From NCBI GenBank assembly GCA_958477465.1, contig CAUEFX010000037.1, forward strand, positions 1 through 41,351: 41,351 nt of DNA, read 5' to 3'. Shown one piece after another: positions 1 through 7,562 of the stretch. The notes below the pieces were generated by a model that was not told where the DNA came from, made no database searches, and saw only the letters and a program-made list of their open reading frames with translations. Both the position numbers and the translations under genes were made by a program. This stretch comes from an uncultured Bacteroides sp. Lineage in GTDB: Bacteria; Bacteroidota; Bacteroidia; Bacteroidales; Bacteroidaceae. How positions within the stretch are numbered: position 1 is the first letter of the stretch; each line of letters begins with the position of its first letter.

Positions 1-109
1 AGGTGTTTTCATTCCACCGGAACTATGGTTGCAATTTCTGAGAAAAAACACCGGATAAAGATAGAGTGTGGCTACGGTTCTTTCATTTAACCTTACTTGG
101 GCATGTATA

Positions 110-141
110 CCCCACCCATGCAAGTCGTGCATAGGTAGGGG
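110..141. other. Stem-loop, possible terminator or structured RNA
   Basis: CCCC-ACC-ATGCA on the left pairs with TGCAT-GGT-GGGG on the right around a 5-base loop, giving about 12 pairs with one C-A mismatch and one bulged A. No clear T-run follows, so it is not a textbook intrinsic terminator. It may be the 3' end of a transcript from outside the window or part of a small RNA. Confidence 0.35.
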
Positions 142-459
142 CTTTATACACCAATCAAATAAAATTAAATGAAATGGCCGTGTTTAAGGGCTGATTAATA
201 GTTAGTTTAAACTTTTATGGAAAAAGTTTTATCAGTTTTTTTTTGAGTTTATTTTCGGTTTGTTTCCCTGTTTTTCACTCGTCAGATAGCCTGTTATCTT
301 CCTCTTAAGGACAGAAAAACATCTTTAGGAATAACTCTCAAAAGAATGCTGGGCAAAATTTGAACAGACTCTAAGCTCTTACATACAAAAAAGTATAATT
401 TCTCAGGTAACCATTCTAAAAATATGCCATTGTATCTAAACTTTCTAAAAGGCTCTTCA

Positions 460-467
460 TATATTTG
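460..467 (+). promoter_or_regulatory. Bacteroidetes -7 box for the thioredoxin-fold gene
   Basis: TATATTTG matches the Bacteroidetes -7 consensus TAnnTTTG and lies 28 bases before the ATG at 495. No good -33 TTTG is seen at the usual spacing. Confidence 0.45.
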
Positions 468-494
468 CAAGAGATAAAACAGAATATGTAAAGT

Positions 495-1253
495 ATGAAA
501 ACATTGCAGTTAGTATTTGGTTTATTGTTCTGTGTCATAACTCAGATAATGGCACAAGACACAGTTATCCCAGGTTATAGAATCAGTGGGCATTATTTTA
601 CAAAAGATTTGTCTGTACAGCAAGTCTTTAAGGTTAGCAAATCAATCATGGCACTCAAAGACAAGGACGGGAACGGGGTGCTCCATGTTTTGGTGGATGA
701 CGATTTTGTTATCCCCGAGCAATTCAAAAAGTATGAAATCCCTTTAGAAAAGGTCAGAAACGTTGATGAATTGGAAGAAAGCGCCAAAACCTTTTCAAAG
801 ATGAGAGAACTCACCCAGTCTGGCGGTACGCATCGAATCGTTGTTGGGAAAGCTCTTCCCGGAGACTTTTCAGAGCAAGATCTCAGTGGTAAAGTTTGGA
901 CAAAGGATTCTTTTCAAAACTGTGTGACAGTTATCAATATATGGTATTCGGGATGCGGACCATGTAGGAAGGAGATGCCGATACTCTCTGATTGGAAAGA
1001 AAAATATCCCGGCGTTTTGTTCCTCTCTGCCAATTTTGAAAAGGCAGATAAGGTGAAACAGATTACGGAAAAGGAAAAATTCAATTGGAATCATATTTAC
1101 AATGATGTTTATTTCACAAAGCTGGTTGGTAGCGGTGGCTATCCTTTGACCATTGTTCTCGACAAGGATGGTATTGTGAGATATTACAAAAATGGTACGA
1201 ACGATGCTATTCGTAATGAGATTTTGCAAGTAATAGAAGGTTTGAATAAATAG
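495..1253 (+). CDS. Secreted thioredoxin-fold protein (TlpA/redoxin-like)
   Basis: This 252-residue protein has an N-terminal signal peptide (about 20 residues, ending at a MAQ-like cleavage site) and a C-terminal thioredoxin-like domain from roughly residue 115. The active-site motif is WYSGCGPCRKEMP, with the CGPC pair. A glycine then cis-proline loop (GGYPLTIVLDKDG) follows in the right place for TlpA/ResA-type thiol-disulfide oxidoreductases. The function is probably periplasmic thiol-disulfide exchange. The first 110 residues, rich in charged residues, have no domain I recognise; Bacteroides redoxins often carry such N-terminal extensions. The gene stands alone, with a promoter-like box upstream and a hairpin downstream. 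The substrate is unknown. Confidence 0.85.
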   Translation: MKTLQLVFGLLFCVITQIMAQDTVIPGYRISGHYFTKDLSVQQVFKVSKSIMALKDKDGNGVLHVLVDDDFVIPEQFKKYEIPLEKVRNVDELEESAKTFSKMRELTQSGGTHRIVVGKALPGDFSEQDLSGKVWTKDSFQNCVTVINIWYSGCGPCRKEMPILSDWKEKYPGVLFLSANFEKADKVKQITEKEKFNWNHIYNDVYFTKLVGSGGYPLTIVLDKDGIVRYYKNGTNDAIRNEILQVIEGLNK

Positions 1254-1358
1254 CTGATATGCTTTAAACTATTTTTCTTTGCCCAGACATATAGCGTACG
1301 GGAAAAACTATATGGGCTTGATTGGAACAAGAAGAGCGTTATATATTGTGACGTTAAA

Positions 1359-1394
1359 CCCCGGTAGTCTCTGAGAGTTGTCAGGCTATCGGGG
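1359..1394. terminator. Hairpin between the converging redoxin gene and biotin operon
   Basis: CCCCGGTAG (1359-1367) pairs with CTATCGGGG (1386-1394), nine pairs including one G-T wobble, around an 18-base loop. TTATTTAT follows on the plus strand. It lies between the redoxin stop at 1253 and the bioD stop at 1474, so it may serve both converging transcripts. Confidence 0.55.
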
Positions 1395-1473
1395 CTTATT
1401 TATGCTATCGGTCCAAATATAGAATGTTCTGCTACTATGCAATTGCCATAGGCTATATTCAATTCCAAAAGAG

Positions 1474-2139
1474 TTACTTATTCACTTTAGTGGGAGTAGT
1501 GATTTCCGGTACAAGTACGAATTGTGCATCCGGAAAATACTTTTCCATTTGTTTCCGGATAAATATCAAGGTATCCTCCTGTATCGTTTTATCAGCTACG
1601 GTGGGATAAAGATTGTACATCACGGTGTCGAGACGGATTCCCCGGTGACGTATGGCTTCGAAGCTGAGCAGCGTGTGATTGATACTTCCTAATTTGCCGG
1701 ATGTGACGAAGATAAGCGGGTATTGCTTTTGCGCTATATAGTCGATTGTGAGCAAGTCTTCTGTCAGCGGTACCATAAGCCCGCCGGCACCTTCCAGCAG
1801 AACGGTGTCATACCGGCGACTGAGTTCGGCTGTGGCCTGTTCCATTTTATTAAAATCGATGGCACGTCCGTCCAGTCGTGCGGCAAGGTGCGGAGAAGCG
1901 GGATAAGAGAAAATTTCAGGCATGGTGAGCCCTTCGCGGTCTTCTTCGGTAGGGGGGATTCCCATAATACGGCGGTGCAGTTCGATGTCTTCGGAATAGC
2001 CGACATTACCTGTCTGTATAAATTTCTGTGTGATTGTCCGGTTACCTTTTTTATTGAGTTCACGAGCCAGGAATCCGGTGGCATAGCTTTTTCCGGCATC
2101 AGTATCGATACCGGAGACAAAAAATACATTCTGTTTCAT
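1474..2139 (-). CDS. bioD: Dethiobiotin synthetase
   Basis: BioD carries out the ATP-dependent carboxylation and ring closure of 7,8-diaminopelargonic acid to dethiobiotin in the cytoplasm. The 221-residue protein has the usual family length. The P-loop is at the N-terminus (SGIDTDAGKS, residues 9-18), where the family normally has GTDTxVGKT; here an isoleucine is inserted as SGID and an alanine and serine replace the Val and Thr. The second hallmark, LLEGAGGLMVPL, is near residue 115. It is the last gene of the operon. Its ATG overlaps the bioC stop by four bases (ATGA at 2136-2139), suggesting translational coupling. Confidence 0.93.
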   Translation of the reverse strand: MKQNVFFVSGIDTDAGKSYATGFLARELNKKGNRTITQKFIQTGNVGYSEDIELHRRIMGIPPTEEDREGLTMPEIFSYPASPHLAARLDGRAIDFNKMEQATAELSRRYDTVLLEGAGGLMVPLTEDLLTIDYIAQKQYPLIFVTSGKLGSINHTLLSFEAIRHRGIRLDTVMYNLYPTVADKTIQEDTLIFIRKQMEKYFPDAQFVLVPEITTPTKVNK

Positions 2140-2894
2140 TGTTCTCTTTTCTTTTTTGCGATAATGTAAATAGGGTGATAAGTGAGAGGAACGGATTGGT
2201 TATTGCCAAACAGGCGGGTATACTCTTCACAGAAGCGGGTTAGTTCGCGCCGTGTCCAGTGTTGCTTTCCGATTCCCGTCACTCCAGTCTCTTTCAGGTG
2301 GTAGAGCACTTGCAAAGATGAGGAAAAACGGTGATATAGCTTCTCCTCTTCTGCATGAACGAGATCGTAGTGAGGGGCGAGTGCTGCTTCGAGTTCCGAA
2401 AGAGAGCGGTAAGGAAGCCCTTGTCCGGTCACACTGCGTATTTCTTTCATGTTTTCCTGTCCGAAGGTAGTGAAGGCAAGATATCCGTTTGGACTCAAGC
2501 AGTTGTGGCAACGTTGGAAGAAACTTTCCGGATTTTCGAACCATTGCAGGGTAGAACACGAGGTCAGCAGTTCTGTATCTTGGGGGAAGTCAAGTATTTC
2601 GGCATCTCCGGCGAGGAATACGGCACCTTGATCGAGCAGATCGTGGCAACAGGCCTGCATTCCGTTGCAGAGATCGTTCAGGAAAAACTGTTCCGGCTGC
2701 AAGGTACTGTAAAGCAGGCGGGAATAGTATCCTGTGCCACAACCGAACTCCACTACCTTCTTGAAAGAAATTTCCGGGAGATGTTGCTGTAACAGGCTGT
2801 TCATCTTCTCGGCTATCTGCTGCTGTATATTGGCCTTTCGGGCATACGTACCGATGGCTTTTGAGAAACGTTCGGCTATCAGGTCTTTGTTCAT
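2136..2894 (-). CDS. bioC: Malonyl-ACP O-methyltransferase
   Basis: BioC methylates malonyl-ACP with S-adenosylmethionine so that fatty acid synthesis can build the pimelate moiety of biotin. The protein has 252 residues. The SAM-binding motif I is VVEFGCGTGYYS at residues 47-58, and a typical class I methyltransferase fold follows (LAGDAEILDFP, then LLTSCSTLQWF). The motif and length match BioC, and its place between bioG and bioD supports the call over a generic methyltransferase. It overlaps both neighbours by four bases (ATGA). Confidence 0.92.
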   Translation of the reverse strand: MNKDLIAERFSKAIGTYARKANIQQQIAEKMNSLLQQHLPEISFKKVVEFGCGTGYYSRLLYSTLQPEQFFLNDLCNGMQACCHDLLDQGAVFLAGDAEILDFPQDTELLTSCSTLQWFENPESFFQRCHNCLSPNGYLAFTTFGQENMKEIRSVTGQGLPYRSLSELEAALAPHYDLVHAEEEKLYHRFSSSLQVLYHLKETGVTGIGKQHWTRRELTRFCEEYTRLFGNNQSVPLTYHPIYIIAKKKREQ

Positions 2895-3778
2895 AGTTCT
2901 TTCAGGTACTTGATAAAGAGGGATTCGTCATAGTGGGCTTCGTTTCCGGTTATAATGTCTCCTTCTTTAATGATTCCTATTTCACTCTTTTTCTTCTCAA
3001 TGTTTTCCTTCCCGATATAGTTTTCCCCGGTATTACTCTTTTCGGTACTGCTCTTTTCTGTATTCCCCTTTTCTGTATTCCCCTTTTCTGTATTCTCTTG
3101 AGTCATATTTCCGTCTGTATCGGAGGTGAAAATTCCTTTCCAGGCTGTACGTTGGTTGGCAGGGGGGAAGATACGGTCATTTTCACCGATAATAGCCTGT
3201 TCCCATGTGAATGTACCGGCAGGAAGTGTCCGGTATTGTTCAGCAACGGCGGCAAGTTCTTCTTTCAGTTCTTCTATGCCCCGTTGGGGAGATGTTAGCT
3301 GAAAGCGGGTAAAGGCATTTCCGTCCGTACACATCCGGCGTTGGAATTTTCGGAGGGTTGCTTCGTTCAAGCCCTCCAACGTTCCCATGAAGATAGCAGG
3401 AGGGATTCCACGCTTCTCGTCTATAAGAAAAGGAGTACCGTTGATGGCGATGCGTTTGCGGATGGGCAGTGAGACATTTGACAGAACTTGTGATGCTGCC
3501 CATACTCCCATTGACCATGCCACTACATCGATAACGGTATAACCGGTTAAGAGAGAAGTATCGAAATCGAGTGTCCGATAGTCATAGCATATCATCAAGT
3601 CACTATCTTGGGGGGCATATTGCAAAAAAGGGTACTCATCCATTCCCCAGCCTGCAAAAAATAACAAAAGACGCGGACACTTTTGCGGGGATGACCCATC
3701 GGTATGCGGTGACAGTTCGTGGCAGTGTGACGATATAGTACGGGCGTATTTCGCTGTCATACAGATATATTGCTTCAT
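2891..3778 (-). CDS. bioG: Pimeloyl-ACP methyl ester esterase, DUF452/BioG family
   Basis: BioG removes the methyl group from pimeloyl-ACP methyl ester, closing the BioC-dependent detour before BioF acts. It is an alpha/beta-hydrolase. I see the FFAGWGMDEYPF opening, the nucleophile elbow AWSMGVW with Ser89, the likely acid in GENDRIFPP (Asp201), and a late histidine, EAHYDE (His282). Between the acid and the histidine is a low-complexity insert of five-residue TEKGN-like repeats (about residues 228-250) followed by a Lys/Glu-rich stretch. The protein is therefore 295 residues, against roughly 210-220 for typical BioG. A TTG lies directly before the ATG at 3778; I prefer the ATG. It overlaps bioC by four bases. 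Confidence 0.85.
   Translation of the reverse strand: MKQYICMTAKYARTISSHCHELSPHTDGSSPQKCPRLLLFFAGWGMDEYPFLQYAPQDSDLMICYDYRTLDFDTSLLTGYTVIDVVAWSMGVWAASQVLSNVSLPIRKRIAINGTPFLIDEKRGIPPAIFMGTLEGLNEATLRKFQRRMCTDGNAFTRFQLTSPQRGIEELKEELAAVAEQYRTLPAGTFTWEQAIIGENDRIFPPANQRTAWKGIFTSDTDGNMTQENTEKGNTEKGNTEKSSTEKSNTGENYIGKENIEKKKSEIGIIKEGDIITGNEAHYDESLFIKYLKEL
3031..3090 (-). repeat. 15-bp tandem repeat inside bioG
   Basis: Four 15-bp units (3031-3045, 3046-3060, 3061-3075, 3076-3090) are in tandem. The last two are identical (TATTCCCCTTTTCTG on the plus strand). A fifth, diverged partial unit follows. Each unit encodes five residues of the TEKGN/TEKSS/TEKSN type, so copy changes keep the bioG frame. Confidence 0.9.
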
Positions 3779-3790
3779 CAATTCTTGTAT

Positions 3791-4936
3791 TTAAGTGGTC
3801 ATTATTGAGATTTCTTCTTCGCTAATTTCCGCTGTTAATGAGAAGCGGATGCGCGATGTCCCTTCCGGTACCGTAGGCGGACGGACGGGCAGGGCATAAA
3901 AGCCTTTGCGCTGTAGCTCTTCCGCTTTTTGAATGGCAATGCTGCTTTCTCCTGTAATCATGGGTACGATATGGCTGCTTGAAGGGCAGTTGTATCCTTG
4001 GCGTTCCAATGCTTCCTTGAGCTTACTGCTTACCCATTGCAGATTTTTACGCCTCTGCCGGAAGTCCGGCAGACGGGTGAATACGAAAGAAGTCCACTGA
4101 ATGATTACCGGCGGAAGGGCTGTCGTAAAGATAAAAGTACGCATCTTGTTGACGAGATATTCCCGTATTACTTTCCGGCAGACAATGTAAGCACCGGCCG
4201 ATGCCAATGCCTTGCCGAATGTGCCTACCAAAAAATCAATGTCGGAGATACATTCCTGTTCTTCCGCACATCCCAACCCTTTTTCTCCTCGTACTCCGAA
4301 GGCATGTGCTTCGTCTACATACAGCCATACATTGGCATATTTTCTTTTCAGACGGACCAGCTCCCGGAGATCCGCTTCATCTCCGTCCATGCTGAAGATG
4401 CTTTCCGTGACGATGATAATCTGTTCGTATTCCGTGTGGTTTGCTTCGATCAGCCGTTCCAGCTGGTCGTATTGGTTGTGCCGGTACCGGATGCTTTTGG
4501 CTGCCGACAAACGTATACCGTCTATCAGGCTGGCATGCACCAGTTTATCTGCCAGAATCAGTGTCCGGGCATTGCTTACAGCCGGCAGGATACCCGTATT
4601 GGCATGGTATCCGCTGTTGAACACCAATGCCGCTTCCGTACCGAAAGCCGTGGCGAGTTGCTGTTCCAGTTGCTCGTAGGCTGTGAAGTTTCCCGTCAGC
4701 AGCCGCGAGGAAGAGGAGGTGGGCATGAATGTCTCCGGTGTCAGTGTTGCCAGAAATTCCCTGCGTAACTCTATATCGTTTGCCAATCCCAGATAATCGT
4801 TTGATGAGAGGTTCAGCATCCGTTGTCCGTTTACAATAACGTTCCGTCCCTCATGCAGGATATGGGGCAATTTTCGTAGGTTACTCTTTGCTTCCAGTTC
4901 CTGCAGTTCCTGTTGCATTTGTTCGATGAGGATCAT
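3791..4936 (-). CDS. bioF: 8-amino-7-oxononanoate synthase
   Basis: BioF condenses pimeloyl-ACP with L-alanine, using PLP, to give 8-amino-7-oxononanoate. The protein has 381 residues. Family motifs are SNDYLGLA (45-52), FNSGYHANTG (106-115), TESIFSMDGD (177-186), DEAHAFGVRG (208-217) and the PLP lysine in VGTFGKALAS (Lys242). I chose the ATG at 4936 because it overlaps the bioBA stop by four bases (ATGA) and gives the normal family N-terminus. A longer reading to 5266 would only run over bioA. It is followed 12 bases later by bioG. Confidence 0.93.
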   Translation of the reverse strand: MILIEQMQQELQELEAKSNLRKLPHILHEGRNVIVNGQRMLNLSSNDYLGLANDIELRREFLATLTPETFMPTSSSSRLLTGNFTAYEQLEQQLATAFGTEAALVFNSGYHANTGILPAVSNARTLILADKLVHASLIDGIRLSAAKSIRYRHNQYDQLERLIEANHTEYEQIIIVTESIFSMDGDEADLRELVRLKRKYANVWLYVDEAHAFGVRGEKGLGCAEEQECISDIDFLVGTFGKALASAGAYIVCRKVIREYLVNKMRTFIFTTALPPVIIQWTSFVFTRLPDFRQRRKNLQWVSSKLKEALERQGYNCPSSSHIVPMITGESSIAIQKAEELQRKGFYALPVRPPTVPEGTSRIRFSLTAEISEEEISIMTT

Positions 4937-7344
4937 ATATCGTAGTTTGTCATTATTTTTGCAATTCCGCTTGTCAGCCGGGTTAATTGTTCCGGTGTGA
5001 TGATGAATGGCGGCATCAGGTATACCAGCTTGCCGAAAGGCCGTATCCAGATACCTTCTTCCACAAATCGCCGTTGCATATAGGCCATGTCTACCGGCTG
5101 CTTGGTTTCGATCACTCCAATGGCACCCAATACCCGTACATCGGCTACGGAAGGGAGTGCACGTGCCGGAGCCAGTTCCCGTTTCAGTTGCTCCTCGATG
5201 CGGTGTACCTTTTCCTGCCATCCGGATTCCAATAATAATTTTACTGATGCGCAAGCTACCGCACATGCCAACGGATTCCCCATGAAAGTGGGACCGTGCA
5301 TGAAAGCGCCGGGTGCATGGTTGGAAATCTTGTCTGCTACTTCATTGGTGGACAACACGGCAGACAGCGTCATGTATCCTCCCGTCAATGCCTTGCCGAT
5401 GCACATGATATCCGGTTCTACACCAGCGTGTTCCCATGCGAAGAGCTTCCCTGTGCGGCCGAAGCCGGTGGCTATCTCGTCGAAGATGATAAGTATTCCG
5501 TGCTCGCGACACAGCTTCTCGGCTTCCCGGAGATATTGGGGATGATAAAACCACATGCCGCCGGCTCCTTGTACGATGGGTTCGAGGATAAGTGCTGCCA
5601 GTTCGTCGGCATGTTCTTCTATCACTTTTTTCAGGGGCAGGATATCATCGGGGTTCCACTCTCCGTCGAAACGTGATTTCGGTTGTGGCACAAAGTAGCG
5701 GATAGGCAGGGCAGAGCCGAACAGAGAGTGCATGCCGGTCACCGGATCGCAGACGGACATGGCATTCCACGTATCTCCATGATACCCGTTGCGGATGGTG
5801 ACGAAATTGTTCTTCTCCGCTTTTCCGGCAGCATACCAATATTGCACGGCCATTTTCAAGGCCACTTCTACTGCTACCGAACCGGAGTCTGCATAAAATA
5901 TCTTTTGCAGGGAAGGGGGAACCAGTGGCAGCAGTAGCTTGCCCAGTTCGATGGCGGGATCATGGGTGAGGCCGCCAAACATCACATGCGACATCTTTGT
6001 CAGTTGTTCCCGGACGGCATTGTTCAGCACCGGATGATTGTATCCGTGCACGGCACACCACCACGAAGACATTCCTTCGATGAGTACGGTCCCATCGCTC
6101 AAGGTAATCGTTGCCCCGTCCGCCCGCGCTACTTTGTATACCGGCAGTGGGTGAGTGGTCGAGGTGTATGGATGCCACAAGTGTTCGCGGTCGAATTGTG
6201 ATGCCGGAAATTCATATCCGGCTTCCTGAATCATAACTTTGTCTTCCGACACCTTCGAACCGAGGGTCGTCAGCAGATCTCCCACGATTGCCGAATTGAT
6301 ACCGATGTGCAGTGCGCGTTTCATCGTTTCCGGTGAGAGTTGCGAACGCCCTCCGGCAAAGCGGAGATAGGCCGTCGGGTTGATAAAGCGGAAAAGTGCG
6401 ATGGCGGTTAAGACTTCTTCATCGCTTAAAGAAGGCGTATGTTCGAGAGGAGTTCCCGGAATGGGGCTGAGCAGATTGATCGGGATGGACTGTACTCCGA
6501 GTTCTTTGAGGGTGAAAGCGAATTCGATACGCTGTTCCACCGTTTCTCCCATGCCGATGATACCTCCGCAACAGATCTCCATGCCCACTTGCCTTGCGGC
6601 ACGCAGGGTGGTGAGTTTCTGCTCTTGCGTATGGGTGGAGCAAAGCTGTGGAAAGTATGAAGGAGCTGTTTCCAGATTGCAGTGATAGCGGGTGACACCG
6701 GCGTCATACAGAGCGCGAAGTTCATCCTCTTCCAGCAGGCCCAATGAAGCGCATAGTTGGATGGAGGAGTGCCGTCGCATGTGGCGGACGGAGTCGCAAA
6801 GTTGGGTAAGTTGTTTCGGGGAGGGTTTTCGTCCGCTGGTGACGAGGGAGAATCGGGCGACGCCCTGTGATTCATTGTGCTGTGCTTGTCGGAGGCATTC
6901 GTCTTTGCTGACGAGGTCGTATATCTCCGCTTGGGTTTTGTAGTGGGAAGATTGTGCGCACCATTTGCAGTTTTCCGGGCAGCGTCCGGACTTGGCATTG
7001 ATGATGGAGCACATGTCGAACTCGTGCTGTGCACGGGCCACGGTAATCTCATGGGCAGCTGCATAGAGCGCCTCTTTATCGGCTGTATTAGCCAGCCAGG
7101 CTGCTTGTTCGGGCGTTATGTCGATACCGCCCAGCACCTGGTCTTTCATTTCTTCGATAGTCATAAATAAATTGAATGGGATTGTTTGAGCCGCTTTCTG
7201 TTTGGAGAGCGAACGTTCCGTCACGTTGAGATGCAGTTGCCCGATAGTGACCTGGCGCCCCAGACTGGCAAAGGCGGCATACCCTTTCCGACTCCAATAA
7301 TGGAAACGGCTGATAGGTTTACGGGTGTGACGGATGGTTTTCAT
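4933..7344 (-). CDS. bioBA: Bifunctional biotin synthase / DAPA aminotransferase fusion (BioB-BioA)
   Basis: This 803-residue fusion carries two non-adjacent steps of the pathway. BioB (about residues 61-378) is a radical-SAM sulfur-insertion enzyme. It has CPENCKWC within the Cx3Cx2C motif (Cys122, 126, 129), the HCNLETAPSYF segment and RFAGGR. BioA (from about 384) is a class III PLP aminotransferase, with SSWWCAVHGYNHP, YADSGSVAVEVALK, DEIATGFGRTG and the PLP lysine in IGKALTGGYM (Lys651). The start at 7344 has an A/G-rich upstream stretch (AAAGAAAAAGA) and follows a promoter-like box. The next methionine (7164), where canonical BioB begins, has a weak leader. The first 60 residues therefore form an extension with a WSRKGYAAFASLG motif. 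First gene of the operon. Confidence 0.9.
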   Translation of the reverse strand: MKTIRHTRKPISRFHYWSRKGYAAFASLGRQVTIGQLHLNVTERSLSKQKAAQTIPFNLFMTIEEMKDQVLGGIDITPEQAAWLANTADKEALYAAAHEITVARAQHEFDMCSIINAKSGRCPENCKWCAQSSHYKTQAEIYDLVSKDECLRQAQHNESQGVARFSLVTSGRKPSPKQLTQLCDSVRHMRRHSSIQLCASLGLLEEDELRALYDAGVTRYHCNLETAPSYFPQLCSTHTQEQKLTTLRAARQVGMEICCGGIIGMGETVEQRIEFAFTLKELGVQSIPINLLSPIPGTPLEHTPSLSDEEVLTAIALFRFINPTAYLRFAGGRSQLSPETMKRALHIGINSAIVGDLLTTLGSKVSEDKVMIQEAGYEFPASQFDREHLWHPYTSTTHPLPVYKVARADGATITLSDGTVLIEGMSSWWCAVHGYNHPVLNNAVREQLTKMSHVMFGGLTHDPAIELGKLLLPLVPPSLQKIFYADSGSVAVEVALKMAVQYWYAAGKAEKNNFVTIRNGYHGDTWNAMSVCDPVTGMHSLFGSALPIRYFVPQPKSRFDGEWNPDDILPLKKVIEEHADELAALILEPIVQGAGGMWFYHPQYLREAEKLCREHGILIIFDEIATGFGRTGKLFAWEHAGVEPDIMCIGKALTGGYMTLSAVLSTNEVADKISNHAPGAFMHGPTFMGNPLACAVACASVKLLLESGWQEKVHRIEEQLKRELAPARALPSVADVRVLGAIGVIETKQPVDMAYMQRRFVEEGIWIRPFGKLVYLMPPFIITPEQLTRLTSGIAKIMTNYDI

Positions 7345-7392
7345 TCTTTTTCTTTGTCTTTCCAGAATGCAGCAACTATTTTTTGAACGCGG

Positions 7393-7400
7393 CAAATGTA
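7393..7400 (-). promoter_or_regulatory. -7 box of the biotin operon promoter
   Basis: On the minus strand TACATTTG matches TAnnTTTG. It ends 48 bases before the ATG at 7344. Because it lies at or upstream of any start beyond 7390, it argues against a longer BioBA. No BirA-type operator palindrome was recognised nearby. Confidence 0.5.
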
Positions 7401-7519
7401 CAAAGAATCTTTTGAATGTATGTATAGCCTGCTTAAATAATGCAGAGGAAAAATTGAACAGGCTCTACATTTCCTTTTTTCTTTCTTTCATCTGCATCAT
7501 GATATTGAATAGAAAAGTG

Positions 7520-7527
7520 TATCTTTG
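7520..7527 (+). promoter_or_regulatory. -7 box for the AAA-ATPase gene
   Basis: TATCTTTG matches TAnnTTTG, 35 bases before the ATG at 7563. It diverges from the biotin operon promoter, leaving about 120 bases between the two boxes. Confidence 0.5.
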
Positions 7528-7562
7528 CGTTTAAGTATTTTCATAATAAAAGCAACGGCCTT

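Larger units (their letters stand above)
1..494. other. Intergenic region before the thioredoxin-fold gene
   Basis: No convincing gene is visible. One frame is open from the left edge to a TAA at 88-90 (about 29 codons). It could be the tail of a gene that begins outside the window, but it is too short to identify. The rest is AT-rich, with a stem-loop at 110-141 and a promoter-like box at 460-467, both listed separately. Confidence 0.5.

Noticed and set aside
3791..5266. Longer bioF start at 5266 giving 491 residues
   Set aside because: The extra 110 residues run over bioA in another frame and lack family similarity. The ATG at 4936 overlaps the bioA stop by ATGA.
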